From: Cyclaneusma minus | Lineage: Eukaryota > Ascomycota > Leotiomycetes > Marthamycetales > Marthamycetaceae | Assembly (NCBI GenBank): GCA_037179335.1 | Contig: JAKZHN010000015.1 | Span: 434,001-498,000 of the forward strand | Direction of reading: 5' to 3' | Length of the DNA stretch: 64,000 nucleotides | Shown here: piece after piece, positions 12,645-23,370 of the stretch | How the letters are laid out: each line of letters opens with the position of its first letter | Position numbering within the stretch: the first letter of the stretch is position 1 | Position numbers and translations under genes: made by a program | The notes under the pieces: model-generated | What the model was told of the DNA's origin: nothing | The model's input: only the letters and a program-made list of their open reading frames with translations | Databases searched by the model: none

Positions 12645-12863
12645 TATTGCAAAATGGTAAAATCTGGTGCTAAGCCCGGCCCCGGTAAAAAATAAATCCG
12701 AATATAAAGCATTATCGCAATATTATACCAAGGGTTTGGAAAATGGCAAGCTATTTTTAAAAAGCCGCAAAACCTGCTAAAAATATAAATTAAAATAGAT
12801 ATAGCTTGCGAAAAGTCTTTTTAAAGCTTTCTAGCCAATTTTATATATTTTATCCCCTGCCTA
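12645..12863 (+). repeat. Direct repeat at right part of AT-rich block
   Basis: Second copy of the 5244-5470 sequence, same orientation, with further C-to-T and G-to-A changes in its first 40 bp. It is followed by a less mutated stretch with two short open frames (13006-13284, basic, K/N rich; 13491-13694, Pro/Ser rich). Confidence 0.6.
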
Positions 12864-13984
12864 CTATTTTATATTTTTGCTTCCCTGCGCTTCACGAACA
12901 ACCGCTCCCTCCCTACCGCTTTCACTTCCGAGGCCACGGCTTTTAGCAAACTAGCACGCTTTTTTACAGCACCTCCCCTTAGTCCCCTATCCTCGCGCAA
13001 AACCTTTGCGAGTCAATTATTCCTCCAATTTTATCCATTTTCCAATCCATTATTTCTTTTTGCTTTTTAAAACCATTATAGCAATAACCAAAAAACAGGT
13101 TTTAAAATCATTAGAGTTTAAAAAGGGCGAAATCCCAAGCATTAAAAAACCAAGGCCTATAAAAAACGAGCCTTTTAAATTAAACCTATTTTATAAGCCT
13201 AATAATAATATATTTTCCAAAAACAATTTATTTTCTGCATTGCTTCCGGCAATTTTAAAGCTTTATAATTCCAATAATAAATAGCAGATTTATTAAATAG
13301 TATTTTTATTAGCAATATTTTATTTTTTATTTAAGCGTTTAAATACATCAATTTTATTTAAATTCCCGGAATTCCCTATTATAATTAAAATAATTATATT
13401 TTAAAATAAACTTCTAAATTTGCAAATAATTATAATTTTGCTTTAAATATTTAAATTGAAAACAAAATTATTATTAATAAAATATTAAAATTGCCTATGT
13501 TACCCCTATTATTTATAATACTATTTAAAGCTTTTGCTTTTTCGCCGCCGCTTTTATTTTTTATTAAATCGCCACCACCGCTTTCACCGGAGCCCCCTCC
13601 ATTGGAATCCTTTATTTTGGCACTCTCTATTCCGGCAACCCCTATACCGGGACCGTTTATAAATGCTTTTACCGCTTCTCCAATATTTATTTAATTAATT
13701 AATATTGCTAAATAAAAAAACAATCCCAATTAACTATTGATTTGCCAAATGCCTATAATATTGTTTTTTAAAAGCTGAAAACATTATTAAAAATATAAAA
13801 TCCAAAACAAAATCGATTATTTTTAAATATGGTAGTTTTTATAGTTTATAAAGCAATTATAAAATAAAAGCAAGGCTTTTATATATTTTTAATAGTAAAT
13901 TTAAACGGCGATAAAATGCCTTTTACTAGCCCAGGCAAATTGCAAATTAATAAAATTATTTGGCGAGACCTTTTTTGAAATAAC

Positions 13985-14841
13985 AAATATATTCTGCCAT
14001 GGAATATCCCAGTGCTAAATAATCTTGAGAAGGACAGCGATCCGAAACTACCTAGTATCGTGTCAAGTTCCCAAGCTTCAAAAACGAAATTGCTCTCTAT
14101 GCAGACTCCAAGAATATAGCCCCAGCCCGGCTACGAAAGTCAACAAACAACTGGAGAATGCCTAGAAAAGCCTCTCCTGTCAAATTCAGCTCCAGGCCGT
14201 TCAGTCACTGCCCTACTTCACACCCCCCGATTCTTCACTTCTGCTCTCCTCTCCCGACTTCCCTAGTTCTGCCCGGACTTCACTTCCCCCAGCACCTCAT
14301 CATTCCCTGGCTCCGGCGCGAAGCCTATGACAACAAAAGAGTGAAAGCAGAGATGTCTCTAGGCATGAAAACACAAGGAATCGGCGTGGACTTTGTTAGA
14401 CTAGTATTTCTCTTCGTTTTCTAGGTTGAGGGATGGCAGAAGCAGGGCCCAGGAGTGACCTTCCGCAAAAGTGAAGGGCATTGTATCCCCAAACCTCGCA
14501 GAAGTGTCACTCCTGGGTCTCTTCCTCATAAACTGGATTGGCACTGGTACTGAGCGGTGGTGGTAACCAGGTTCGTTTCGATGGCCCACCCAGATCATCT
14601 GAGGCTGGTATCGTGTTAGGCTGGTGTAATTTCTCTCACTTGGCTCGTAGCGTTTGAGACAGGGACTTATGCCAGTCTAAAGTATCGAGGGAAGAGGAGC
14701 AGCTTTGAGTAAATATCAGATTACGGCCGGAAGGGTTTCATTGTGAAGGTGTTAGACTACTGGGAATTGAAAATGAAAAATGGAAAGCGAGAAGCTACGG
14801 TATCAAGCAAAGTCTGTCTTTCTATCATGCTTCGCAGTGTT
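13985..14841. other. Intergenic; contains a 12-bp perfect inverted repeat
   Basis: Balanced composition returns at about 13985. No gene is supported. CCCAGGAGTGAC at 14448-14459 and its exact complement at 14506-14517 could form a hairpin with a 46-nt loop. Confidence 0.45.
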
Positions 14842-15459
14842 CTAACCGGTGTAAATCTGAATACAGTGATGGCAGATGGACGAGGCACAAAAGCACGAGG
14901 CAGCGAGCCAAGTTGGCCAACTTCGACTCGAAGATCGCATAGGAACCACTCGAATCCATCTGTGGTGGAAGGGCGTGGAATAGCCGCTGATGTCCCCAAT
15001 AGCAATACTCTTAGCATGGCAATCGGCGCGCAGTTGTCCCATGAGCCACTTAAGGTGAAGTGAAATAGAATTTAATATCATGTTGGGCGAGAAGCCAGCC
15101 TTATCACGAACGGTTCGACGATATTGACCCATTCCAAGTGCTATGCTGGTGTATTTGAGAATCTTGATAAGCTGGCTGACGAAGAAAAGGGGGGATTTGG
15201 TGTAGCTGTTGATGCACGGCAGTACGGCACTATAAGGAACCATCATTCCCGACTCGTGGATGTAATGGTCGTCGATGGCATCCACGAGTGAGACGTCGCA
15301 GTCCGCGTCTTCGACGGGCCAAGGCCGCGCATGCTCAAGAGAAACCAGACAGTTCCGATGTGAATGGCAACAGCTGAGCAAGTCTGAAGCAGGAGGTAAG
15401 GAGTAGCGACACAGAAAAGCAAGACCGCAGGGTAGAAGCCTCAGACACAAACATCTCAT
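14842..15459 (-). pseudogene. Fragment of a fungal-specific transcription factor (middle homology region)
   Basis: A 205-codon minus-strand frame contains RPWPVEDADCDVSL followed by an IDDHYI segment, which is the typical end of the Fungal_trans domain of Zn2Cys6 regulators (pattern GRP-x-I-x-D-x-D-x-D-x-x-L-P-x-x-DD). A helical segment follows with SPLFFVSQLIKILKY. No Zn2Cys6 DNA-binding cluster is present and the frame loses protein-like character in its last 60 residues. The 5' side runs directly into a SINE-like repeat at 15485. I read this as a truncated, non-functional remnant; a short expressed protein cannot be excluded. Confidence 0.5.
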
Positions 15460-15484
15460 CTCGCCTCATGACTCATCATACCAA

Positions 15485-15745
15485 GTCACGTGACCCCACC
15501 ATGTTTCTTATAAAAAAAGCAAAAAGAATTGTGTTTTTTTTGGCTCTCAGGTGGTGATCGAATTGCGCACCTTATCCAGAGGGGCAGCCGCAAATGTAAG
15601 GGATGACTGTCTGGTAAGGATACGCGGTGAGGGGCATCTGCAAATGTGAGAGATGACTGTCGAGACGATACCACTGAGCTATTGTGCCATTTTGTGTTTT
15701 TGTTTTTTGATAGAAGGTGGGTGTGCGAATGGACTTATGTACCAC
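15485..15745 (-). mobile_element. tRNA-like SINE, copy 2, with internal duplication
   Basis: On the minus strand box A is perfect (TAGCTCAGTGG, 15671-15681), box B-like GCAATTCGATCACC lies at 15553-15566, then T-tracts (complement of 15512-15525) and the palindrome GTCACGTGAC (15485-15494). Between the boxes a segment of about 50 bp is duplicated in tandem: GACAGTCATC-CACATTTGC-GCCCCTC occurs twice. Upstream of box A the TATGTACCAC stretch is shared with copies 1 and 3. Same element family as 4090-4385 and 29745-29945. Confidence 0.6.
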
Positions 15746-15914
15746 TTTCGAGAAGTTTTTGATTCCTCCCTCTTTTGCGCCCTCTTTCCCCCTCGTGTCC
15801 TATGGCCCTTTTCTTCATAGATGATATGCAGGGGAGAAGTCACTGGCTGGCTCGTTCGTCTACAGCTTGAAGACATGAAATTTATCACCATACCGCACAG
15901 CACACAAAACCTCA

Positions 15915-16200
15915 TCAGATGCTCATGAATCCATTGTTCCTATCCTACACCTACAGAATCCGCGCCCATGAATACCCCTGGTATGCCTTTGCCAAACCAA
16001 GCTATGCTCGGCCATCGTCCCCTGAAATCATCATCAGCCACAAGACCGCAACGATTTTCAGGACGAGACTGCCAGAGAACTTTTGAGGCGCCGGCAAAAC
16101 AAGTAATTTGCGCCTACCAGATGCATGGTATCAGAATCACCACCTACCCATGTACGCCATCCGTGAGATGCATGCAACCAGAAGACAAATTCCCCACCTT
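15915..16200 (+). repeat. Dispersed repeat R3, copy 2
   Basis: Best preserved R3 copy. It shares CCATTGTTCCTATCCTAC, AATCCGCGCCCATGAATACC and GCCAAACCAAGCTATGCTCG with 4500-4940 and with the inverted copy at 24330-24480. It ends only some 15 bp before the stop codon of the Acinus-like gene, so it has landed in or supplies that gene's 3' flank. No intact shared protein frame. Confidence 0.6.
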
Positions 16201-16213
16201 CTCCCAACACCTA

Positions 16214-18049
16214 CTAGTAACGCCTGTGAGGCGGAGGACCGCGTCTGTCTCCATCCCTACTAGGATAATAAGCATCTCCCCTGTAGCCGCCACCTCCACG
16301 AGGCGGAGGTCCTCCAAATCCTCCGCCGCCGCGTCGTCCACCACCAGGTTCCCGATGAGGAGGTCGGATGCCCTCGAAGATCTCACGACCGCGGTCAACA
16401 AGCACATCGCCGTCTTCGAAGGTGTAGCGGTTGATGTCAGGGTCGAGGCGGCTGCTGGAGTAGGACTTGCTGGTCACAGCGTCGAAAGCATCGAGACGGT
16501 TGTTGGCGAGTTCCTTGGACACGGGTTGGTAGTAGAGGACGGGTCTGGTGACGGTGGATTTGAATAGGTTGTCAAGGTGAGACAATGGAGCGCTGGAACG
16601 AGGACCGGTTGGGACTTGTCCACTACCACGTGGTCCTGTAGGTGCGTGTTGAAGACCGCGGAAAGGACCGGCTGCTGGGGGGCCGGGCATTACGGAGGGT
16701 TTGCGCATTTGCGCTGGGGTTAGGCCGCTTTCTGAGAGCGTGGTAGAAATGTTGCCGTCGCGGTCTTCGCCGTAGACGATCTCCCACTTCTTGGATGTTC
16801 GTGGACCGTCACGTGCCTCTTCTTCTTCGCCGATCCACTGGGAGACTTTGGCATCGGGGACGAAATCAGCCCACAGCGGCTTGCGGTTCTTCTCATCCGG
16901 CCAGACGCGGTCGTGCATTTCGGAGCGGACTCGGGATGCTGCGGATGTGCTGGAGAAGGTGACAAAAGCATGTGTACGGATGGGGTCGAGGAAGAAGTCC
17001 ACGATCACGTCAGGGTCTGGTGTGGTACCAGGTGCAGCTGCGAGGGAGATGAGGTGGGACTTCAGCTGGTCCATGTTCAGCGGGCGCTGGAAGTCACGGA
17101 TGTAGAGAGAAGATGTTGCTGGGTGGATGGCCGGTGCAACAGTGCGCTCCGTGTCGATATCCATCGCCTCCTTCCTCATGTCTGTTGCTGAGCTTTGCGG
17201 GCCACCGAAAATATCCTTGTACCTCGAGTCTTTCTGCTCATGCTTTGAGGCCAATTGTTCGTCTGCTCCGTCCGTGTTGGAGACGACGTCATTGACTTCC
17301 GACTTTTCAGCCTGCTCTGCCGTTCCTTCCACATCACGCATCTCGGTATCTGCGCCTCCAGCATCCTGCATCTCATTATCTACCCCGTTATTCGCCGTCG
17401 ACTCGTTGGCCTCAGCAGGCAGAGTAGGTTCGAGAGAAGCTTCGTCGCTCGGCAGAGTCACTTCGTGTCTTGCGCGCTTCTGAGCCAGGTCCTCAGTCCT
17501 GGGAACTGGGCTTTGCGATCGTCGTTTGCGCTTGTTTTGATCTGCGGCAGCTTCCTCGGGCGCAACAGGGGGCAAGTCGGAGCTTGGAGCCAACACAGGA
17601 GGAGCTTGTTCGGTGACGGTTGGAGACGGCGCAGATTGTTCGACGTGTTCTGCTGCGGGTTCCGGTTCGGTGACAGCGACAACAGGCTCAGCATCAACTA
17701 CTGGCTCAGCAGCGACCACTGGCTCAACGATTTCAGCCTCGGCGGCAGGTTCAACAACGGGTTCTGTTTGAACGTCGACTGGGGCTGTCTCGGGCGCTCG
17801 CTCCGGCTCACTCGGCGCAACTGCAGCAGCTCGTTCTTCAGCATTCTGCACGGCATCCTCTACAGCCGGCGCAGGCTCATCTCGGGCGCCGTTTGCCTCA
17901 GCTTCGGTGGCGTCTGGGCCATTCTCCTGTTCAGCGTCAGATTCCTCAAGTCTTGCGACCAAAGCGGCCTTGAGACCGGCGACAGCCAGTCTGCGACGCT
18001 TGAGCTCAGCCTTCAGGTCAGCGACCTTCAAGCTGTTCCAATCAGTCAT
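16214..18049 (-). CDS. Acinus-like SAP/RRM protein (ASAP/exon-junction accessory)
   Basis: Single exon, 611 residues. An N-terminal SAP motif (about residues 4-38: LKVADLKAELKRRRLAVAGL-K-ALVARL) is followed by a long acidic Pro/Ala/Glu-rich linker with basic NLS-like KRKRR. A degenerate RRM fold follows at about 313-400 (SLYIRDFQRPLN, HAFVTFSSTSAA). At about 490-520 LDNLF-x-x-T-x-x-x-P-x-L-Y-Y-x-P-V-S resembles the RSB motif by which Acinus binds RNPS1 and SAP18. The C-terminus is RGG/GGG rich and ends in HRRY. By family, Acinus scaffolds the ASAP complex on chromatin and spliced mRNA in the nucleus. The order SAP-RRM-RSB makes this assignment good. The absence of introns is notable given its length. 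Confidence 0.82.
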   Translation of the reverse strand: MTDWNSLKVADLKAELKRRRLAVAGLKAALVARLEESDAEQENGPDATEAEANGARDEPAPAVEDAVQNAEERAAAVAPSEPERAPETAPVDVQTEPVVEPAAEAEIVEPVVAAEPVVDAEPVVAVTEPEPAAEHVEQSAPSPTVTEQAPPVLAPSSDLPPVAPEEAAADQNKRKRRSQSPVPRTEDLAQKRARHEVTLPSDEASLEPTLPAEANESTANNGVDNEMQDAGGADTEMRDVEGTAEQAEKSEVNDVVSNTDGADEQLASKHEQKDSRYKDIFGGPQSSATDMRKEAMDIDTERTVAPAIHPATSSLYIRDFQRPLNMDQLKSHLISLAAAPGTTPDPDVIVDFFLDPIRTHAFVTFSSTSAASRVRSEMHDRVWPDEKNRKPLWADFVPDAKVSQWIGEEEEARDGPRTSKKWEIVYGEDRDGNISTTLSESGLTPAQMRKPSVMPGPPAAGPFRGLQHAPTGPRGSGQVPTGPRSSAPLSHLDNLFKSTVTRPVLYYQPVSKELANNRLDAFDAVTSKSYSSSRLDPDINRYTFEDGDVLVDRGREIFEGIRPPHREPGGGRRGGGGFGGPPPRGGGGYRGDAYYPSRDGDRRGPPPHRRY

Positions 18050-19688
18050 GATGGGCCAATTATTATTTGAGCATCATACGCAGCAGCGGATTGCGAGGGT
18101 TGAAGTCGGACGAAACTGGCGGGCGGGTGGTGCGGTTGTTTGCTGGCGCACCCGTCACTAATGTTCGCGACTCCCAAAATTTTGGCCAGTCGCGTCGCGA
18201 GGTGGAGCTTGGTGGAGCCGATCACGTGACGCAGATCTGAGCTTCGAGCCCAAGCTCTGTTTTGTCGCACGTCGACTCTGCCACGAATGCCACGAATATC
18301 GCGAATACACGAATACCGCAAATAACACGAATAATGTCCACGACCATCTCCACATCGCTCCAAGGCCACACGGATCACGGCGGCGCGTAGCAACTTAACG
18401 TCAGAATTGGAGAGAACTTCGACAATTTTGAGAATCAGAGGTAGTCGACAAGTCAACAATGCTCCGGCGAAATGCTTTCGATTCTCTGAACCTGACAGCT
18501 AAGTACTCTCAATAATCTTCAAACTTCTTTGCCATGATCATTATAGATTGCTTCGTTCACGTTGAGGGGAGCTAGAGTCGACGCTGATGGTGTGTTAAGC
18601 CCACGTTCTTCTGCGACTTGAGAGTCGAACCCAACTTTCGAGGGTCGAACCCATTTCTTAGGGCGCGACGTGCGACAAAACGGAATCTGTATCCAACGCC
18701 CTCTGCGACCTCGAGGCTTCCACATGCCTCTTGGTGGAAGAGTCGACGTGCAACAAAACGGGGTCTGAGATAATGTCCCCGACGTCCCGAGATGCTTCCA
18801 TGTTCTACGCCACAGCAAGAAACTGCCGGCAAGTGTTTGACAAGGTGATGCTGATTCCCTGGCGATATGCTCCCAGAAGACGGGCTGGTCTTCGATCTTG
18901 CTCCAGATTTCAGTTTCTGACTATCCGTTCATGCTGCCACGCTCATGTCGAGATGAAGCTGGGAGAGGTTCCACGCTACTCTACGTATACCCCGAACCAC
19001 AACTTTCGACCACGGGCTCAAGTGATCCAAATATCCTGCATTTTGGTTCAGACTTCGAAGCTTGTTCTTGTGTAATTTTTGTCTGTGACTCCTTCGCATA
19101 TCACTAGAAACACGATCCCATCAAGAGGTCAACTTTTTCCTGGGGATGACGATGCTGTCAGCTTTGCTGCTATATTCCATCAGTTCTACCTGACAGCTGC
19201 ACGTACGGCAGTCCTGCAACGTGCTCACAATAGTCAAAACGTCTGGGTCTTGCTCTCAATCTGTTTGCATACAGTGGGACGAAAGAAGTCTGAATCCCCC
19301 TCCACCGTCCCGCCATGGACGTCTTCTCAGACTCCTGAGATCAGCACACGGTAGGAGTAGTAACAGATAATTATTGTTTATTTCCCACCACTTGTACTAT
19401 TCTCATTCCTCAATCACTAGGGATATTCCTGATCGCTGAGAATACTCCTAATATTTGTGGGTTGGCCTAATCACTGGGAATATTTCTAAGCAAGTCGCCC
19501 AAGTAGGGGTTTAGATTCGGCTTACCTAGCAAAGAACGTTCTTCAAAGAACCATCGTCACTTAATGTTCAGAAGTTGGTTTTCATCGCTGATGGTTGGGA
19601 GATCAAACATACATTACTTGAACAGCTCTTTTGAAGCCATCGTCCCGCATCTAAACTTCCTCCTCGATCATGTCCAGCCTTTGACCCA
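18050..19688. other. Intergenic with short repeats, no gene supported
   Basis: Upstream region of the Acinus-like gene. It contains the palindromic TCACGTGA core near 18221, a degenerate 9-bp array of CACGAATAC-like units (18280-18340), and a motif GTCGACGTGC-ACAAAAC present in one orientation at 18738-18762 (and, diverged, at 18667-18690) and in the other at 18258-18283. At 19420-19490 two imperfect copies of AATCACTGGGAATATT-like sequence occur. None of this points to a gene. Confidence 0.45.
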
Positions 19689-20630
19689 GTGTCCACTGTC
19701 CAGTGCAATCGGGAAAACCAGCAGAAAAGGTATCTCGAGCTCGAAAGCGTCACCGACGGACCACCAAACGCCCAAAGCCAGAATGCTCGAGAACAGAATA
19801 GGAAGAAAGCGGTACCACAGGCTCAAGAACCAATCAAACGCGCCGAACAGATGCAACTACGAACTCACAACCACTTCCAATACAGGAATATAGCCATAGT
19901 CCCCGTTACAGAGCACCGAAAGGCACACCTTTCTCAACATCCACCACCCATTACCGTCATAACGTCCATCCGGCATCCACCCCGCCCCAAAGCACTGAAA
20001 AACATGATAAGCACTTCCCACGTCTAGGTTCTACCGTCACGGGCACGGTAGTTCCTAACCATCCTCCAAAGCACCGACAGAAAACACAAACAACAATCTC
20101 CACAGATAAATCATTCAACCATTCAGCCACCAAGCCAGAGCGGGCAGTCCATTCCCTAGAACTTCCCAGTTCTCAACAGACGGTCCGGATGCAATAGCGT
20201 ACATGTGCAAATAAAGCAATCCGTCGTCTTCGATTCGTATCCTTTATCAAGTTTCCACTCCAGTTAAACTTCCTCGAAAGACAGTGTCACCGAGGAGTCA
20301 GACACCGAGGACGAGGATTCACTCTAGCGAGCAGAGTGATGAGAAACTTGGCGTTATGATACCCAGGAGTCCTGCTTGAGACACAGACAGAAATTGATGT
20401 AGAACCAGTTGATGCAGAAAGCGAATGGAAGAAACTGAAGCGGGATAATTCGACGATCAATCTCCGACTTTCACGCCAATTCCTGGTTGAGAGAGAGGCT
20501 ATCGGACGACGGTGCCAGGCAAAAGCGCTTTCGAGGAGAACGGGTCGAGTAACAACAATAATGACAACAAGCGGAGAGCGATATTGGGGACGAACGTCAG
20601 AGTATCCGGACAAGGACAAGGACAGGGCGT
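19689..20630 (+). pseudogene. Possible decayed protein-coding remnant, unrecognised
   Basis: Two stretches look protein-like on the plus strand: 19689-20027 (112 codons, rich in N, Q, R, P) and about 20345-20630, where an open frame reads charged residues including ESEWKKLKRDN and ends YPDKDKDRA. Between them acidic codons (TEESDTEDED) end in TAG near 20320. The composition resembles the disordered parts of the HEPN-like family nearby, but I cannot align it to any member, and no splice plan joins the parts. Low-confidence call. Confidence 0.2.
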
Positions 20631-20865
20631 AGAAGTGAAGGCTGTGTAACATTCGTACAAGAGCGACAAATTGATCCATCTTTCTGGCAGTCGGTAAGTA
20701 ATCTGTGAAGATTTCGAGACCAAAGGCGAATTAAGAAGAGGTTGGTGAAGTTCGGAGCTGGTGAGAAAGAGGGTGGGAGGCAACCGGAATAGCTGATCTG
20801 GGTCTTCTATAATGCGGGTTCTCAAGGTCTGTTGACCAGAGTGGGAAAGATTTGGTGAGGAAGAC

Positions 20866-22040
20866 TTAGTCTTCGGAGGGCGGCGGTGGCCTCTCCCTCT
20901 TTCGGTCCATGGTGAACAATGGCCTTCCTTCTGCGGCCAAGATTGCGTCCAGTTCCTCCCACAGTGCTTCCGCAGCGCTCTCTACAATGGCGCTCTCTCG
21001 TTGCTCACGTTCTTCCGCTGGAATGTCGGTTTCCTTATCGAGCTTCTGGAACGACTCGTGGATCGTGTGACCAGCCTTCCTGATGACTTCTGCGGTCTTC
21101 TCGAGTTTTGCAACTAACTCGGCGCCACCAATCGTCTTTGCGAACCCAATGCAGCGGGATACAAGCTGCAATATGTCCTGTGTTTTCTTGAGATCTTTGT
21201 GGTTCTTGTCTTGTGGGCCATTAAATTTCTGAGATCGATCACGTGCTGGAGGTGGGAGTTAAGTTCTCTTTCCAGTGTCGCCTTCCAGCTCCTTGAGCCT
21301 GGCTCCAGACCGTTCAACGAAGCAAGATTCCATTGGAAGATTTCCCGGTTGTTCCACAGCAGATTTCTCCATCTGCCTCCGTCGATAGCGAGTCGGCCTG
21401 GGGAGGTGTAGGGGACGTTTTCGACGCCCAGATATCGTACAAGAAAGTTATAGGATGCCCGCTCAATGCCAGTTACAACCCTAGCCCAACGAAATCCCGC
21501 ATATCGATGGGCAAAAGCAATCTGATGGCCAGCTCGGGGTCATGCGTTTCACCAGGTCCCGACGTGGAAGCTGATGCCGGAGTAGAGGGTCCTGGTGGGG
21601 GTCCAGGTGGTGGAGGGGGTTGTGGAGGCTCGATCGGGGGAGGGCCCGACGGCGGAGGAGGTGGTGGTAGGTGTAGTTCGGGTTGGGGGGCTGCCGGTTC
21701 TGATATTTTATTAGCGATGACCTTGTTTCTGACCTGATATTCAGGCAAACTAACGGGAGTTCGCTATATTGGATAGCCATCTGATCGTCTCTTCTCCCCA
21801 ATCATGGTGCTGGAGCTCAGGGAGCTCAGGCGCCATTTGTCCCTGGGGACGCGGAGGGAGGGGGTGGGAAATTGTAGGGGCAGACGCCGTTCGTCGCATC
21901 AGGGAGCTTGGAGAATCATTTTGAGAAGTAGCTTGGACTCGCGACAACGCCGGTGGCTGTGCAGACTGTCTCGGCCTTTTCACAGGCGGTATTTCCCCTT
22001 CTTCGAGCTCAGGTGAGCTCGAGGGGTCCCTTTTCGTCAT
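20866..22040 (-). pseudogene. HEPN-like family member A, frameshifted
   Basis: Start MTKRDPSSS at 22040; exon 1 22040-21755, a 55-nt intron (GTTAGT to ATATCAG, branch GCTAAT), then a proline-rich exon from 21699 that reads RLLLPIDMRDFVGLGL and stops at 21473. In the next frame the sequence continues immediately with GIERASYNFLVRYL, a Trp-rich stretch (GGRWRNLLW), then LRNLMAHK (RNxxxH at 21213-21230). A second frame change near 21195 leads into a helical C-terminus with SRCIGFAKTIGG and EGRPL, ending at 20866. The parts line up in order with members B and E. RNxxxH is the catalytic signature of HEPN ribonucleases. At least two frameshifts without plausible introns make this a pseudogene unless the assembly is wrong. 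Repeat R1 lies 215 bp upstream. Confidence 0.6.
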
Positions 22041-22231
22041 CGCTTCTGCTCGTCAATGGGGAGGGGGAAGGAATAGTAGGTTTGGGGAGTAGGGGAATTG
22101 GCAAATGTAAGACAGGGATTCTGCTGAGAGAGGGGGGAGGGGGGTATGGAGCTCGCTGTTATAGAACTTGTGACGCGCAAGTGAAGTGCTTCGGAAGAAG
22201 GAGGGTGTTTGTTGTGAAGCGGCAGTGAGGC

Positions 22232-22253
22232 AAAAAAAAAAAAAAAAAAAAAA
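22232..22253 (+). repeat. A22 homopolymer
   Basis: Uninterrupted run of 22 A (T22 on the strand of gene A), exactly at the edge of repeat R1 and about 190 bp upstream of the start of member A. The equivalent place in the 5.1-kb copy has only T5. Confidence 0.9.
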
Positions 22254-22380
22254 CAGAGTGCGCTGCAATGTTTACAGTTGCCTCTATGCAGCCGACGATT
22301 TGCAACGGCTTCCCTGTCGCGACTTTGTTGTTTTTGTCGTTTTTAAGATACTCTCGCCGGCTTACGAATTCCCCGTCGGG
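22254..22380 (-). repeat. Repeat R1, upstream of family member A
   Basis: In the sense of gene A it reads GGCGAGAG, ACGACAAAAACAACAAAG, TCGCGACAGG, then GTAAACATTGCAGCGCA and the T22 tract. It matches 5100-5243 closely and 27205-27330 more loosely. Position suggests a conserved promoter or 5' leader carried along when family members were duplicated. Confidence 0.55.
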
Positions 22381-23370
22381 CGTCGAATTCAAAAGGCGCC
22401 ATGCCCCAGCGTATTTATTCTCACATACGGTCTGTTGTTTTATTTCAAACGATATAGGGAATAAGGGGTCGAGGGAGGACAATTGGAAAAGCAGATAAGT
22501 TCCAAGAAATGATCGCAAATTGGACAGCAATATATTCTTGGTGATCATATATAGCACCCGGCAGTAATAAACATTATTATCTCCCATTACAGACTCTCAC
22601 GGTTTATTTTTGGCAGCTTCTTCCCTCCTATCTGGTCCGTTTTCTGGATTCTGGGGCGTTTTATGCTTCTCTCAATCTCCTGCTTAAGTAAATCACACTT
22701 CTTTACCAAAGCCTTTATAAGCCTGCGATCTTATCTATTTTTAAACCAGAACATAGCTTGAAAATCATTTAATTTGGAAGCTGTGAAAATGATAGCTGGG
22801 TACCTAGGCTCCGTCATCTCACGAGGGAGGTGGCGTGAGTTTCGGGCAATCTATCCATACCTATGGACTTCTCTTCCTAAACAGATTCTCGCCAAGTAAT
22901 CCAACATTTCGAACAACAACCTCCTCGGATCTCAAACAACATCGCCAGGTGCCACAGACTCCATTAATTCCAAAATTCCTCCGCGACCATATACAAGACT
23001 ATCAATTATAGCTGGCATTATCGCACCAGAAGTTCCCGGCGCTTCCAACAAGACAGCTAGTCGTGGCTGGCGCCATTAGCACTACAGTTCTCTTCGCCGC
23101 TCGATCAAAACAACAGTCGTAGTAGTATGCGCTCTCGGAACCATAGCCGTCTCGTGAACTCGAATAAAGCAGTCGATGAAAGTATGCTCCGCCAGCATGC
23201 CAGAGACACTTGGGGAAGCACCATCTACCGCCGAGAGCCATGGCTCCAATCGCAACACGAGATCGGCCCGCCTTCTTGGGCAGTGTATCGAGACTCGATT
23301 AATACGTTATTGACGTAGAGGTGAATCCGGGGATGACAGGATGTTCGGAAGGTAAGTTCTCGGAGGAAAC
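22381..23370. other. Unassigned, no gene supported
   Basis: Short open frames occur on both strands (for example 23127-23318 plus), but none has a recognisable domain. The right end at about 23320-23370 is probably the remainder of fragment D, split off by the MITE insertion. Confidence 0.4.

Larger units (their letters stand above)
5330..13985. mobile_element. AT-rich, RIP-degraded transposon block
   Basis: Base composition switches sharply at about 5330 from balanced to very AT rich and back at about 13985. TpA steps are extremely common and GC-containing words are rare, the pattern left when RIP converts C to T in repeated DNA. No long reading frame survives; the few short frames (5615-5803, 11564-11788, 13006-13284, 13491-13694) are rich in I, N, K, F and L. 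Direct repeats at 5244-5470 and 12645-12863 argue for one or more retroelement copies. I cannot identify the polyprotein or the superfamily by eye. Short GC-richer islets occur near 10080-10140 (CCAGC repeats then a G8/T9 run) and 12860-13700. Confidence 0.8.
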
